In this document: positions 33,825-45,599 of the stretch, one piece after another | How the letters are laid out: each line of letters starts with the position of its first letter | Numbering within the stretch: position 1 is the first letter of the stretch | NCBI GenBank assembly: GCA_963556195.1 | Contig: OY744532.1 | Span: 103,592,083 to 103,656,082 of the forward strand | Direction: 5' to 3' | DNA: 64,000 nt | Origin: Sepiola atlantica | Taxonomy: Eukaryota; Mollusca; Cephalopoda; Sepiida; Sepiolidae | Made by a program: the position numbers and the translations under genes | The notes under the pieces: generated by a model | Database searches by the model: none | What the model saw: the letters and a program-made list of their open reading frames with translations, nothing else | Told to the model about the DNA's origin: nothing

Positions 33825-36800
33825 TTTGTAAACCCGCGGGGTCTCGGAAATACCCGACTAGTACACGGGTGCAGGCTATCCTCTATCGGAGTGTTGGACG
33901 CGTGGAGCTTGTCGCGTCATCAACATAAAAGGAGGAAAACTCTGATAATAAAACCTTGCTACTAACTAGTTACGTCTTGGAAGCAAACCGTTGGGGAGGG
34001 AGGCCTCAGTAGTCTTGATCGACAACCTTCCTAGAATATCGGACAACATATCCTGTCTGCAAACCTATAAGTGCTTAAGGAGAAAATGGGTTGTGTCTAT
34101 CGCCAGGCCTTCGCACTCCTTCTCTGTCTATTAGCCAAGCATAGAAGTGCAACCACTGAACGCTTCTAAATACACTTAGTGCTTGGCCTTGTTTCTTGAC
34201 TAGGGCAATGAACGCCGTCTCTGTTCCTCTCTATCTGGGCAACTTAAGGAAAGTTTTTGTCACTGAGTCCTACATGACTAGTCAGGGTCGCTCTTCTTCT
34301 GACAGGTTGAGGGTACAGGTTAGACAGCTTTGCTGGCCGCTGTTTCCGTCTTGTAGTTAGGCGCCCACACTCTTAGGTAGCGCTAAGAACGGCTGCTCTG
34401 TCAACAATTGCATAATATCGTGGCTAACTGTATGTGCCATCTCGCGCATGGAAAGGGTCCCTACAGTTATCCCCAGTGAGCTTACCCGAGGCCACAACCA
34501 CCATGGACCAAGTCACGACTAATAAACGGGGTTTGTGAGTTTATTAGCACACAACAACCCACTTTGTCCTCCCCACTTTTACTCAAAACAAACATGAATT
34601 TACAAAATAAAAAAAACAACAAAAAACATCTTCGCCTCCGCCCTTAAGGTTCGCATTCACAAATATCCGGGGACTTAGAACAAAGAGTAACGACGTAGAA
34701 AAATATCTCTTGACAAACTCCTCGGATATTATTTCTCTAGTTGAAACGAACCCTCAATCCCCATTTCCCTCTCATCACTTTGACATGACTGATTACCTTT
34801 AACTCTACCATAAGGACTCTGACAAACATATGTATGAGTTGATGTTCGGAACACCCTCTCTTTGAGTAGAGAACATAGGTTAGAATCAGATGAGCACACC
34901 TACATGTGTTTGGATTGACCCTACATCGCAGCGTAAGTTATTTATATTTGTTATACCGTTCTCCTTTGATACAGGACTGTAATCTGCTTGACTCTGTCTC
35001 TGAAAGCTTAGACAGAGCACTCTCACTCGACTCGAATGCCTAAATAAATGTGTTTGGGGATTTTAATGCACATCACCGTGACTGGTTGGGATTTTCCAGC
35101 GTTACTGATGCAGCTGGAAACTCTACTCTTAATTTCCCCTTCAGCTGATGACCTCTGACAGGCTGTCACTTTTCCGACCCGCCTTCCTGATCGTGCAGAC
35201 TAGCAAGCCTTACTTTTACACCTGTTCTTGACCCCACTACCCAAGGCCTATGTGGCGAATGCCCATAGCCCTTTCGGAAACTCTGATAACGTTGTGGTAA
35301 TAATACTTATCACTTTAAACACTCGTCCACAAGCTGAAGAGTCGTTGCTCAAAACGACGTGAAACTATGACTAGGCTGATTTTAAATCCCTCAGGGATGA
35401 CATCAGCCACGCATCATGGGGTGAAAACTTCTCACTCCCTGCTGATCAGTGTGAAAATGAGCTAACCGAATGGGTCAAAGCAGACATTGATGCCTATGTC
35501 CCCATGCGAAAATTCTTCAGCAACCTCCATTCTCCCCAATCGTTCACCTCAGAATGTGCAGCTGCTATTGCTGAGCGGCAGAAGGCATTCCGAAAATTCG
35601 GCCGCCATAAGTCGACTGCTAACAGACAAAAGCTTGTAGAGGCAAGAAATGATTGCAAACTAGTAATAGATGAAGCTAAGAAAAGGTATACAGAGTAAAC
35701 CAAAAAATGCTTTCAGTCATAGAAACTAGGTGCTCGTGATTTCTCGAAAATCAACAATAGTGTGATGAACAATGGACAATGGACAATTCCCTCGCTATCA
35801 AATCACAAACATAAGGCTCAACTACTGGCCAAGCGTTTTGCCTTAAACTCTAATTTGAACCCTGCAAACAAACCCCTTCCCAAATTCTCATTGCCGACTG
35901 AAGCCACACTTGAGAAACTGGTCATCACCCTATCTCAGGTCAAAGTCATCATAAAAAACCTTGACATCTCTAAAGCGTGGCGCCTAATCATCAACCAGTA
36001 ATAGTAATGAAGAAATCATCTGCCCTATCTAAACTATACAACAAATGAATCTTGTTTACCTGATAGTTGGAAAATTGCCTCTGTGGTACCAGTATTCAAT
36101 AATTCGTGAGATATAACTGATTCTCTAACCAACCGTCCAATACGATCTTTGCTAAAATATTTGAATCATTATTCAATCTTGTAATAATCCGGCACCTAGC
36201 TAATGCTAAACTTATTTCTGATCATCAATACGGATTTAGACAAACACGATTAACCGCAGATATCCTTACGGTCATCGCTGAACGTATATATCATACACTG
36301 CACGAGGCAAGTAAAGCTAGAATGATAGCGCTTGATATATCGAATGCCTTTGACAAGGTCTGGCATGAAGGGCTTCTCCTAAAACTGGGCTCATATGGTA
36401 TTACTGGACACATATTTAATATAATTAAATCCTTCCTAAAAAACGAAAGATCCAGGTTGTCCTCGATGGCCGTTCATCTAAGCAACATGACATAAATGCT
36501 GGTGTACTCCAAGGATCCATCATAAATGACCTCCCTGGTGTAATTTAGACTGACCCAGGAATATTTTCTGACGACACCATGCTATACTCTCGTCATGTGG
36601 GCAAAACCGACGCGCACAATGGCTGAATCCTTAGTAAATGACCCCCAGTCTGTAGTGGATAGGGGTAAAAAAAATAAACGGTAAGTGTTAATGCCGCAGT
36701 GACAAAACTACTTTTCTTTCAATAACTACAAGACACCTCTTCAACCATCGATTGTCATGGCAAATAACACCCTACCTAAGAGTTCATCATTAAAACTCTT

Positions 36801-37490
36801 CGGCCTAACCTTCACAGATAACATGAATTGGAACAAATATATTGAATACCGTGTCAGGACTACTGCAAAGAAGGTTGGATCCCTCTAACGTGCTAGTAAA
36901 CTTCTCACACATGACATTATCCTATATCTCTTCAAAGCCATCATCCGCCCATGCATGGAGTAGTGTTGCCACATCTGGGCTGGTGCATCATCTACTAGCC
37001 TCTCCCTCTTAGACAAGGTCCAAAAACGAGTTGGAACTTAATAAGTCCCTCACTATCCACTAAGCTCCAGCGACTATCCCACGGCTGCAATGTTGCTTCC
37101 TTGTGCCTGTTTTACAAGTACTTCAATGGACTGTGCTCTGATGAACTTGCTTCTCTGGTGCACCCACGACACAAATTTACTAAACTAACCCGACAATCTG
37201 CCAAATCCCATCCATTCACTGTGGAAGTCCCCAGATGCTGAAGAGATTTCTACTCCAAAAGCTTCTTTCCTCGTGCTGTTGGACTCTGGAACTGCCACCC
37301 CGCTCCCTGTTTTTTCTGACGGTACTGACATGCAGAAATTTAAAACTAATTTAAACGGACATCTCGCTGTGCAGCTCCTAATTGAGGTTGACTTTCCTCG
37401 TAAAAAAAAAATCGCACCCTATTTATCAGTAGCCCCTTATGTCTACCGTGGCGGTCTACCTTGTTTGGAGTGAACTATGATAAAAAGAAT
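33825..37490 (+). pseudogene. Jockey-type LINE, nearly full length but inactive
   Basis: A GC-richer ~670-base leader (33825-34500) looks like the element's 5' UTR and ends in 'ccaccatggaccaagtc', a plausible start. Downstream, broken plus-strand frames encode an AP-type endonuclease: 'FAFTNIRGL' near 34648, 'VETNP' near 34739-34753, and 'VFGDFNAHHRDWLGF' near 35050-35094. A linker follows ('FTSECAAAIAERQKAFRKF', 35543-35599), then reverse transcriptase: 'NLDISKA' near 35958, 'ALDISNAFDKVWHEGLLLKL' at about 36328-36387, 'GVLQGSI', and 'FSDDTMLYS' at about 36561-36587. The last holds the catalytic Asp pair, equivalent to FADD. The tail includes 'FYSKSFFPRAVGLWN'. Many stops and frameshifts show that it is dead. 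The tail recurs at three other places in this window. Confidence 0.88.
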
Positions 37491-38120
37491 CATAAATATA
37501 TTTATTTTAGTTACTTATTCTCGGATCTTAATACTAACGTATTTTACTAACAAAATTGCAAATATTTGTTATCGTACTAGTTATGAACAGGTAGAAGCTA
37601 GGAAAAAACAGAAATTAATAAAAATCAAGTACTGTATGATAGTGGTTACATATTAAAATACGTAGAAAAAGTATTCGCCTAGAGTTTTCTCACAGTAATA
37701 TATAAAATAGCAACATGCATATAATCAATTGTATACATGTGTGTTAACAACAATATGTAAATGCGTGGCATCAAATTGCATACATTTACTGTTAAACAGA
37801 CAGAACCAGTAGGTAATATAGAGACAATTTACAGTCGAGTTATTGATAATGCCATTATTTCTTTCCATACTTCTGTCGTGAAAAAGGTCAATATGTCAAA
37901 GGTTAATCGTTCTAGAAAATACGTCGACAAACTGGCTGAAGTCGGAGAAACTTGGAAACAGTTTAACACCAACATATTACATTTCGTCACTCGATGAACA
38001 AAGTAATGGGAGCTTTGCCTGACTCGTTTAGTTTTCTTGTTAAAGAAAGCGCCGACTATCATAGACATTCCCATGTTGGCAGCTTTCCCTTATTAGTCAT
38101 TGTTTTCAAAAAATAGTTTC

Positions 38121-38124
<4 letters not shown>

Positions 38125-38161
<37 letters not shown>
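38125..38161. repeat. (TA)n microsatellite
   Basis: About 18 TA units. Others of similar length are at 38722-38767 and 39125-39150. Confidence 0.95.
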
Positions 38162-38167
<6 letters not shown>

Positions 38168-38204
38168 GTACAGGGTAATTTCCGAAAGCAAGGGATGATC
38201 ATCA

Positions 38205-38650
38205 TAAATTTCGGAATATATATTCTAGACAACACGGTGAGTAAAATAGGCACATAATTTATTTACAAATGTTAACATTTTGGGATATATATTTATATAT
38301 AAAAAAAAATCATGAACCGATCATTATAACGGTGAGTAACATGGGCGCATTACTGTTTTGTAAACTTTACAATTTTGTAGGTGCGCCCAAACAAACTAGC
38401 ACCCGTCTCCACCCCAAAAACTTTAAAATACGTCAGATACAAAATAATTAATGGAATTCAGTAATACATTTTTAAAGAATCAGTGTAGGTGCATCAGCGT
38501 AAATAAAACGTATTTGCTTTGTAATATCTTACATTATTAAATTCATCATCATGAACGATGGAATATATATTCTAGGCAACAGGGTTATTAAGGTGAACCC
38601 ATTTTTTGTATAAGTTGTTTACGTGGTGCCAACTAAACCGTATCATATCC
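38205..38650 (+). repeat. Diverged tandem duplication of ~350 bases
   Basis: 38205-38255 ('catcataaatttc', 'ggaatatatattctagacaa', 'cacggtgagtaaaatagg') is echoed at 38547-38600 ('catcatgaacgat', 'ggaatatatattctaggcaa', 'cagggttattaaggtgaa'). A weaker third echo starts at 38325 ('cggtgagtaacatggg'). Confidence 0.55.
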
Positions 38651-38718
38651 CCCGAAAGACAGTAAAAAATGAACATTTAAGACTAATGCTGTATATATTG
38701 CGTATACCCGCCCTGTAA

Positions 38719-38721
<3 letters not shown>

Positions 38722-38767
<46 letters not shown>
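38722..38767. repeat. (TA)n microsatellite
   Basis: About 23 TA units. Confidence 0.96.
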
Positions 38768-38770
<3 letters not shown>

Positions 38771-39123
38771 CATGTCATTGTGTGTGTTTTAGTGATATGC
38801 TAATTGAACGTATTCCAATATTGTTTTATAAGGAAAGAATTACGTAAATGCTGAAGTGAAAACATTGTACCAATTTACCAGTTTGGTTTCTGCATATAGA
38901 AGCGTATATATTCATAAAATATAACTATCCACGACACGTGTTTCGCCGTTTACAGCTTATTTGCATGGCTACACTAAGCCAGATCCGAATCCGGGAGCCC
39001 ATTAGCTAACGCCCGCCGCATTTCACACTGGGTCACGAAAATTTGCTTGCATAGTGGAAGGGTAATATCGCATATCAATGTTGACATCTTATGGTTTATG
39101 TTCTTAATTAAACGTATTTAAAT

Positions 39124-39155
<32 letters not shown>

Positions 39156-40244
39156 TATTCTTTTAGTTTGGTACGGTTTTCCACTCGCTTTTAATTTTCT
39201 GCTGTGTATATGCATTTGTTTGTTTTAATTCGAAGTGCGTATGTCGCAGTCTAGTGGGTGATAGTCTACAGCCTTTTTACTAGGAGAGACACCAAGTTAT
39301 TCTTTCTCTACATTATTTTTTTATTTCCATAGAAGGTTGGTGACTTAGTTTCAATCTCTGGTTCCGTCATATGCAACATTCACTGTAAACACTTGTCTTC
39401 TACCACTATCGCCTCAAACCTTTCGCTCTTCACCTCTGTATCTAACACCAAACAGATGTTCCATGAACAAAGTTCATTTTTCAAGGCTTAATCCTTCAAC
39501 CAACAGTAGAGTATACCCTTGAACTGATTGTAAATCAACTTCTTTATTCGTTACGCCACGAATTATGACTAACGGAACGACAACAGCATACGCTGGGGTA
39601 TTAAATAAATACTTTAGTTCGAAATTCTGTATAAATTCCCGAGTTTAGCATAAATATCTCCGAATGAGAACAGATGCACATTAAAAAAGAAAATAGTTAA
39701 ATCGGCCAACACGTTGTGACAATAAAAACAAAGATGAGAACAGTAGTCCGAATGATCTAAATAATACAAATTAGTAATCATCATCTCAAACATTTTGTAA
39801 CATGATAGTTCATTGACTGAACATATCAAATGTATATTGATCTTTCAAATCGACAATGTGTTGACCATTTTGCCACGGGACCGGTTCCTTGCAGCCTTCC
39901 AAATGGTTTTCCTTCAATCTAATGACAGCTAATCATTGTCTAGTTGTTCTCTTACGTAATCAATTGTTGTTAATTCTATTCATCATTTTGAATCCGTTTA
40001 TCACAGCATCCGCTCATCACATCATCCGTTCATCACACCATCCAACCGATAATCTAATTAATATTTCTCGCTGACATAATTAAGTGTTGATTCAAAATAG
40101 GAAAAGAAAAAATATATACACGTATGAATTCATAACTTTATATAAGTACTTTTCTTATAACTTGCTCTTGTGTTATTCGTTATAAATGTTTCAAGTGAAA
40201 ATAGATATGTTTAGTATTTTGCATTAAAGATATATTGTAATTCA

Positions 40245-40245
40245 A

Positions 40246-40276
<31 letters not shown>

Positions 40277-40291
40277 TATATATATATATAT
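40245..40291. repeat. (TA)n microsatellite flowing into a ribozyme-like motif
   Basis: Interrupted TA units. The last ones form part of the presumed stem I of the hammerhead-like motif at 40297. Confidence 0.9.
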
Positions 40292-40340
40292 TAATTCTGA
40301 GGAAGTCTTACAATAAAGAGGAAACGTAGATGAATATATA
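40283..40340 (+). ncRNA. Hammerhead-ribozyme-like motif, second copy
   Basis: Same design as the copy at 15.0 kb. CTGAGGA is at 40297-40303, one extra A follows, stem II is GTCTT (40305-40309) with AAGAG (40316-40320), GAAAC is at 40321-40325 and GTA at 40326-40328. The closing stem II pair is a G-G mismatch here, so stem II is weakened. Flanks 'tatatattaatt' and 'gatgaatatata' can pair over most of their length as stem I, although the primary sequence differs from the first copy. It lies ~55 bases upstream of a PLE endonuclease fragment, the context expected for PLE hammerheads. Confidence 0.6.
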
Positions 40341-40393
40341 AATAATATTGTTTTAGGTTTTCCTTTTTCATTTTCCATATTTTTATAGTTGGG

Positions 40394-40881
40394 ATGCATC
40401 TGGTTTTATTCTACTGTAACCCGAACTATAAAGCCGAAGAAAAAATAAGAAAACACATTATACACAAATACGTAACCCCAATAGATAATAACTCTAAAAT
40501 CAAGTTCATTATATACTACAAAAAATCAAAAACTAGTAATTTATTAATAAAAAATAGCCCGGCTGATAGTGGGTTACATAAAACTAGTTATGCTATATAC
40601 ATGTTTAAATGCCCTATCGGAGAATGCGTCTCTGCTAACCGCACGTATATTGGCATGACGAAGACTACCATATCACGCCGACTTACCTGCCACCTCATCT
40701 CCCCCTCAAAGCTCCATATACCAACATCTTATATAGCATGGCATCCCAAAGAATGAATTTAAGAACATTTTAACAAATAACACATCCATTCTGGCGGTTT
40801 CGGGTTTCAGTGTTCGCCTCCCCACAATGGAAGCATTGTTTATACGCATTAATACACCAAACCTCACCCATTCCCGTTAGG
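40394..40881 (+). pseudogene. PLE GIY-YIG endonuclease fragment (frameshifted)
   Basis: A 120-codon open frame (40394-40756) encodes the C-terminal part of a Penelope-like element protein. It has 'NPNYKAEEKIRKHI' near 40419-40460 (linker after the reverse transcriptase), then 'YAIYMFKCPIGEC' near 40589-40627 and 'RTYIGMTKTTISRRLTCHL' near 40640-40696. The last contains the intact YIG block and the catalytic-region Arg. After a frameshift near 40740-40760 the sequence continues as 'TSILAVSGFSVRLPTMEALF' to about 40850 and 'NTPNLTHSR' up to a stop near 40881. The reverse transcriptase is missing, so the copy is 5'-truncated. It differs from the family B endonuclease at 5.4 kb. Confidence 0.85.
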
Positions 40882-41039
40882 GGGGGTTGAAGGTGTATTG
40901 AAGTGCTGTTGAAATAATTCAAAAGAGCGCCCTCTTGATAGATTCACCAATTTATTTCATTTTGCAACCGCCTGAAGACGACCGATATATATATATATAT
41001 ATATAACGGCTAATGATACAAACTCATAATTTGGCTCAC

Positions 41040-41400
41040 GGGAATTTCAGAGAAACCCTTTCATTATTTTTGTTTTTAATTTTTAATTTTTAATTTTTAA
41101 TTTTATTTTTTTATTATTATTATTTTTTTATTTTTTTTATTTTTTTTATTTATTTATTTTTTTAAATTTTTTAATTTATTTTTATTCATTATGTTTTCAT
41201 TCTTTTTTTATTCTCTATATTTTTTATTCTCTATATTTTTTTATTCTCTATATTTTTTTATTCTCTATATTTTTTTATTCTTCTTTTTTATTCTCTCTCT
41301 TTTTTATTCTTAGTATTGAAATGTTTTTATATATATTTTTTTATATATATATTTTTTTATATATATTTTCATATATTTTTTATTTTTTATTCCCTTTAAT
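41040..41400 (+). repeat. T/A low-complexity tract with small tandem units
   Basis: Successive short arrays: 'aatttttaattttt', 'attctctatattttttt' (about five units at 41205-41290) and 'tatatatatttttt'. The overall base composition is almost pure A/T. Confidence 0.9.
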
Positions 41401-41629
41401 CTTGAATTCCCTCGTGTTTTAAATCTCAACGGTCTTATTACACTAAATTTAAATTTAAACAAACACACACAACACACTGAGCAAATAACGCGTCCCAACG
41501 AGAGTGTCATGTGACCTCACATTTCGAAAACAGATGACAACAGAAGCTGAAGAGAGCCGGATGGGTAAGACCTTCCGTGCTTGAAACCGACGGTACGAAT
41601 GTTGTACTAATTTTTCTGTACCAGAATAA

Positions 41630-41634
<5 letters not shown>
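41400..41634 (+). repeat. Dispersed repeat, copy 2 (partner at 6.84-7.18 kb)
   Basis: Shares ordered blocks with copy 1 ('caacgagagtg.ca.gtgac', 'tcacatttc', 'gcttgaaaccga', 'gaatgttgtactaa', 'tttttctgta') and likewise ends in a (TA)n tract. Confidence 0.65.

Positions 41635-41701
<67 letters not shown>
41634..41701. repeat. (TA)n microsatellite
   Basis: About 33 TA units. Confidence 0.97.
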
Positions 41702-41703
<2 letters not shown>

Positions 41704-41704
41704 A

Positions 41705-43960
41705 TGTACCCTGTGAAAAGAAAGGTTAGAATATCGGCATGAAAACTAAAAGTGTATCACTATGTTCATCTTCCGGAGAACACAATGGAAATGATCTCGA
41801 ATTGCATAGTGTCTTCGACGGAAGCTATGGGGTATAACTTCTTCTAAAACTTCGAATATATTTTACTTTTATAAAATGTAAATCATATGTATAAACATTC
41901 CAGACAAAAGACAAGGGAAGTATTCAACAATTTCTAAGTGTCTTACCTTAATTAAGCTATGAGAACACACCTTTTTTAACAATGCAAATATATCCTAGTT
42001 TTATGAAGCTTAAATAACATAAATTAAATTATTTTAAAAAGACAATGGAAGTGGTCACGAATTTTTACGTGCCCCTCAGTGTGCAACACCTCTATGTGGA
42101 ACCTCTAAGTGAACTATCAGGGCAAAACTCAGTAAAACCTAAATATGTATTTCCAAATTTTATGAAATTTTACCATACGTATAAGGCCGCAATAAAGAAA
42201 GTTTTTGAAAAATGTTAGCTGCTTTCGACAATATTATGGTGCGAAACGGAGTCACTTAAAAAAAATGAAGTAATATTCAGTTCGGAGCATAGTAAGAAAA
42301 GAAGGATAGAGTTACTCGTTAATTTTTGCGAAACGTCGCATTTTTCTGTGACGATATATATGCAGAGCTCTAGTTCAATACAAATAATGTTTACACCTCA
42401 ATAAGCGAAACAACTTTTAAAATCTAGTAAACCCAGCTAAACGAAGATAAGCTAAACAAATATTCGAATGCATTACAAAAAATAATTTGTAATCAGCAGT
42501 GATTGTATCTGGATATAAAAAACCAAGTTAGAAATGTGTTGCAATAATTGTGTATCATAAAATTGTGATAAAAATCAGTTCAGCAATGGTTTTGTTGGTG
42601 TCAGATCTTTCCTCTAGGTTGTACTTCCTCTCTTAATTGAAAATCGCATGAAGCCGTCTTATATGTGAATACTTATTGGCCTTCTAAGGCAATTTGTGTA
42701 GGCCAGAGTGTTCAATCCTCTCAAAAGAATGGTTTACCTTATGTCTAACCACCTTGCAAATAGGTGAATAACATGGAATATCTTGTTTTAGCCATACTCT
42801 TGACCTTTTCTCACAAGCCACCATTCTTAATGTCAATTTGGCGATGGCGTAAATTACATTTATTTATCAGAGCAAACGTTTTACCCTTATTCTTGTGAGT
42901 CTTCAAAATCTGGTCGGACTGTTAGTCCAAGGCAGCATGTTTTACATCACTGATTATCTTTCTGATTCCGTTGTCGACAACCAACACTCAAAGCTGTAAT
43001 AATTTCAGAGTCGCTATATTAGTGGTCAATCTGTTGCTGGACTGAATCGATGTAAACCACGATATTCTACTTACCACTTTTAATTGAGTGATTGTCCAAT
43101 TCGCCAGAAATGGAACATAATCAATATCACTCACGTAGTTCCGAACAGGATACACTGACAACAGTTTACCTTATTTATAACTAGAAAAATACCCGTCCAA
43201 ATAACTACCCTAACATAAGATATTTGCACCACTGTCATGTCTCATTCTGATGATTAAAATCAAGATATAATGCTACGGCACATTATGCCTAAAATATGTA
43301 TTCCAATTTTGACTCTAAAAAATATTTAAAATTATAGACTGAGGTTTAAAGGGTTGAAATTCAGAGAATCTTGATCATTTTGTCTATAATAAATTGGGAT
43401 CAAAATTAATGCAAATCTGAAATATTTTTATTTAAAAAATGAGCAAATAGTATGTCCTAAAATTATCTTAATTACTTACAAGAAACTGATATTTGAAGAA
43501 TATTTATTAATTCATGCCTAATACATATTCTATAAGTTTTGGAAAAAACAGAGATTGCTGAAATTTCACAGAAAAGCTTATACTAATGATTTCCCAATTA
43601 AATAAAACTAAATTAAAATAAACATAGCCCACATTATCCTCATACTCGTAGCATATTTTTCTCTAACATTCCTAACAATATGTTAATTAGTTTAGGAATT
43701 AATCCTGTACATATAACTATATAAACATATGCATACAACTAACTATTTTGTCATGTCTAATTTTGGTGGTTAAACATGCTATTTAGTAACAAGTGAAAAC
43801 ACATTCTGCAAACCCTTTAAATCGAGCTTAACCATCGAATATAATTTACTTTATTTGGGGATATTACCAACAAAATCCCAACGTTTGATTATGCTCTATG
43901 ATAGTTATTAAAAAAGAATCATCGTTAATTCAAGTTCGGAAGAAATTACCGAATGCTATG
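41705..43960. other. No recognised feature
   Basis: AT-rich with a slightly less AT-rich block at 42600-43160. That block may be decayed transposon sequence on the minus strand, but I cannot name it. Confidence 0.35.
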
Positions 43961-44180
43961 ACTAAGGGCAGCCTTTCTGAGAGTCTGACAGTTAAACTCC
44001 TCGGCCTAACATTGACACGTATCATAATTAGAGTAAATATATAGAAGATGCTGGCAAGGCAGGATCTTTCTACCGGTATAGAACACTGTTCACACCTGTC
44101 AGTATGGTATGTCTCTACAAAGTCATCATTCGCCCATGCATAGAGTATTGTTGTGATATCTAGGCTGGTTCACCAATCAT

Positions 44181-44183
<3 letters not shown>

Positions 44184-44254
<71 letters not shown>
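44184..44254. repeat. (CT)n microsatellite
   Basis: About 33 CT units with one 'gtctt' interruption, inside a LINE fragment. Confidence 0.97.
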
Positions 44255-44256
<2 letters not shown>

Positions 44257-44363
44257 GACAGGGTGAAAAAAGTGTCCCTAACCTCATAGATTTCACACTA
44301 TTTCCTAAGCTCTAGCCCTTGTGCCATGTGTGCCATGTTTCATCTATGTTATTGCTTTACAAG

Positions 44364-44392
<29 letters not shown>
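44364..44392. repeat. (TTTCAC)n hexamer array
   Basis: About five units of cactt(t). The translation gives Thr-Phe repeats. Confidence 0.9.
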
Positions 44393-44395
<3 letters not shown>

Positions 44396-45369
44396 CTTCC
44401 GACACTTGTTTCCCCCTGAACGAAAATACTCCCTCACAAACCAAACTAGCAGCAAAATCTTACCCCTTTTACTGTAGATATCTCCATACGTCGGAAAACT
44501 TTTTACTCTAATAACTTTGTTTTCCTCGGACGGCTTGCCTTTGAAATTCCCTTCATTGTCTCTATATTTCACAGACTTGCAGTGGATATTCTTTATCTGG
44601 GGTGTACAAAAGTAAAAATGAAATCATTATTTGTGAATATAAAAAGAGTTGCATCACTAAATCTTTACAGATTTAAAAGTTTCTTAAACAGTTCACAAGA
44701 TATTCCCACATGAATATGTTTTTTTATCTAAAAATAGTTCTCCTTCGATTTCGATTTCGATTATGTTTCTATTGCTTCTTTTCCCATGTAAATACAGTAA
44801 TTGTCGTGCTTCTCTGAGTCCTCTTCATTGCTCCCAAGTTACACGTAAAATAATTGTACGACGAGTTGTCTACTTCTTTTTGGTTTTAATCCGCCCTTGG
44901 GTATAAAACAAATACAGGCCGCCAGAGGGCATTAGTAGTTTTCCTTTATCGTTACTTATAGTTTTGTAACTTTTATTTTAAGACGCCGTTGTTTGTCTCG
45001 ACAGTCTTCTGTTTCCGATAATTACCCGGCCTGGGGTTAAAAAAAAAAGACAAACCGTGAGTTAGTGTCTCAGCTTAAGATTTAAACCAGATCTTTCGAA
45101 GACATGAAATAAACAGAACGTGTCACTCATCAGGACACCTGCCCCCTTATATTATCATGTTTATTCTTATTTTTTAAATATTCAGGAAGTTATTCCCCTT
45201 GATTTCCTGAATGAAACTACATGTTTCTGGTTCCTAACAAGTATTGTTATACCAACCGAGGATCCGTTCCGACAACCCACGGACTAATCTAAATCACCAC
45301 GCATTTCTTTGTCGGAAAGATGTATGGATCGGCTCTGTCCTCAGAGGTTTTTATTTACTAACTAGCGGA

Positions 45370-45580
45370 ACCCGTCGCCCGGCGTTGCACGGGACAAAGT
45401 ACTACCTATTGCATGACGTCACATTAAAAATTGTTCTTTCTCCCTCACCTTCTAACGTGTTGGCGAATGTTTTAAATTAAAAAAAAGAAAAGAGTGGTAG
45501 AGCAAAATGGTGTCGAACGCTGAAACTGGCGATCATGAAACCTGCCTTCTTAACGACTGCGCCACGGTTTCGAGTTAAAA
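45370..45580 (-). mobile_element. tRNA-headed SINE
   Basis: On the minus strand a tRNA-like head at about 45500-45577 has an A-box-like 'tggcgcagtcgttaag' (consensus TGGCNNAGTNGG) and a B-box-like 'cgttcgacacc' (consensus GGTTCGANNCC) at normal spacing. The region between them has no good anticodon stem, so it is not a functional tRNA. A T-rich body follows. It ends in a GC-rich tail around 45361-45402 ('caacgccgggcgacgggt' then 'tccgctagt') like the 3' tails shared by RTE-type LINEs and their SINE partners. No clear target-site duplication. Confidence 0.6.
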
Positions 45581-45599
45581 ATACATGTGATAATAGGCC

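Larger units (their letters stand above)
43965..44600 (+). pseudogene. Jockey-type LINE fragment interrupted by microsatellites
   Basis: Plus-strand pieces equivalent to 36770-37320 of the long copy: 'ESLTVKLLGLTLT' near 43980-44018, 'VCLYKVIIRPC' near 44110-44140 (long copy: 'LFKAIIRPCME'), then after a (CT)n tract 'LDRVKK', and finally 'FYSNNFVFLGRLPLKFP' near 44501-44550. The (CT)n at 44184-44254 and a (TTTCAC)n array at 44364-44392 expanded inside the dead element. Confidence 0.7.

Noticed and set aside
40971..41006. A third copy of the hammerhead motif ('cctgaagacgaccga' then TA repeats)
   Set aside because: The GAAAC half is missing. It could be a motif destroyed by TA expansion, but this cannot be shown.
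45494..45577. A functional tRNA gene
   Set aside because: A- and B-box-like sequences are present, but the anticodon and acceptor stems do not pair, and a SINE body and tail follow.
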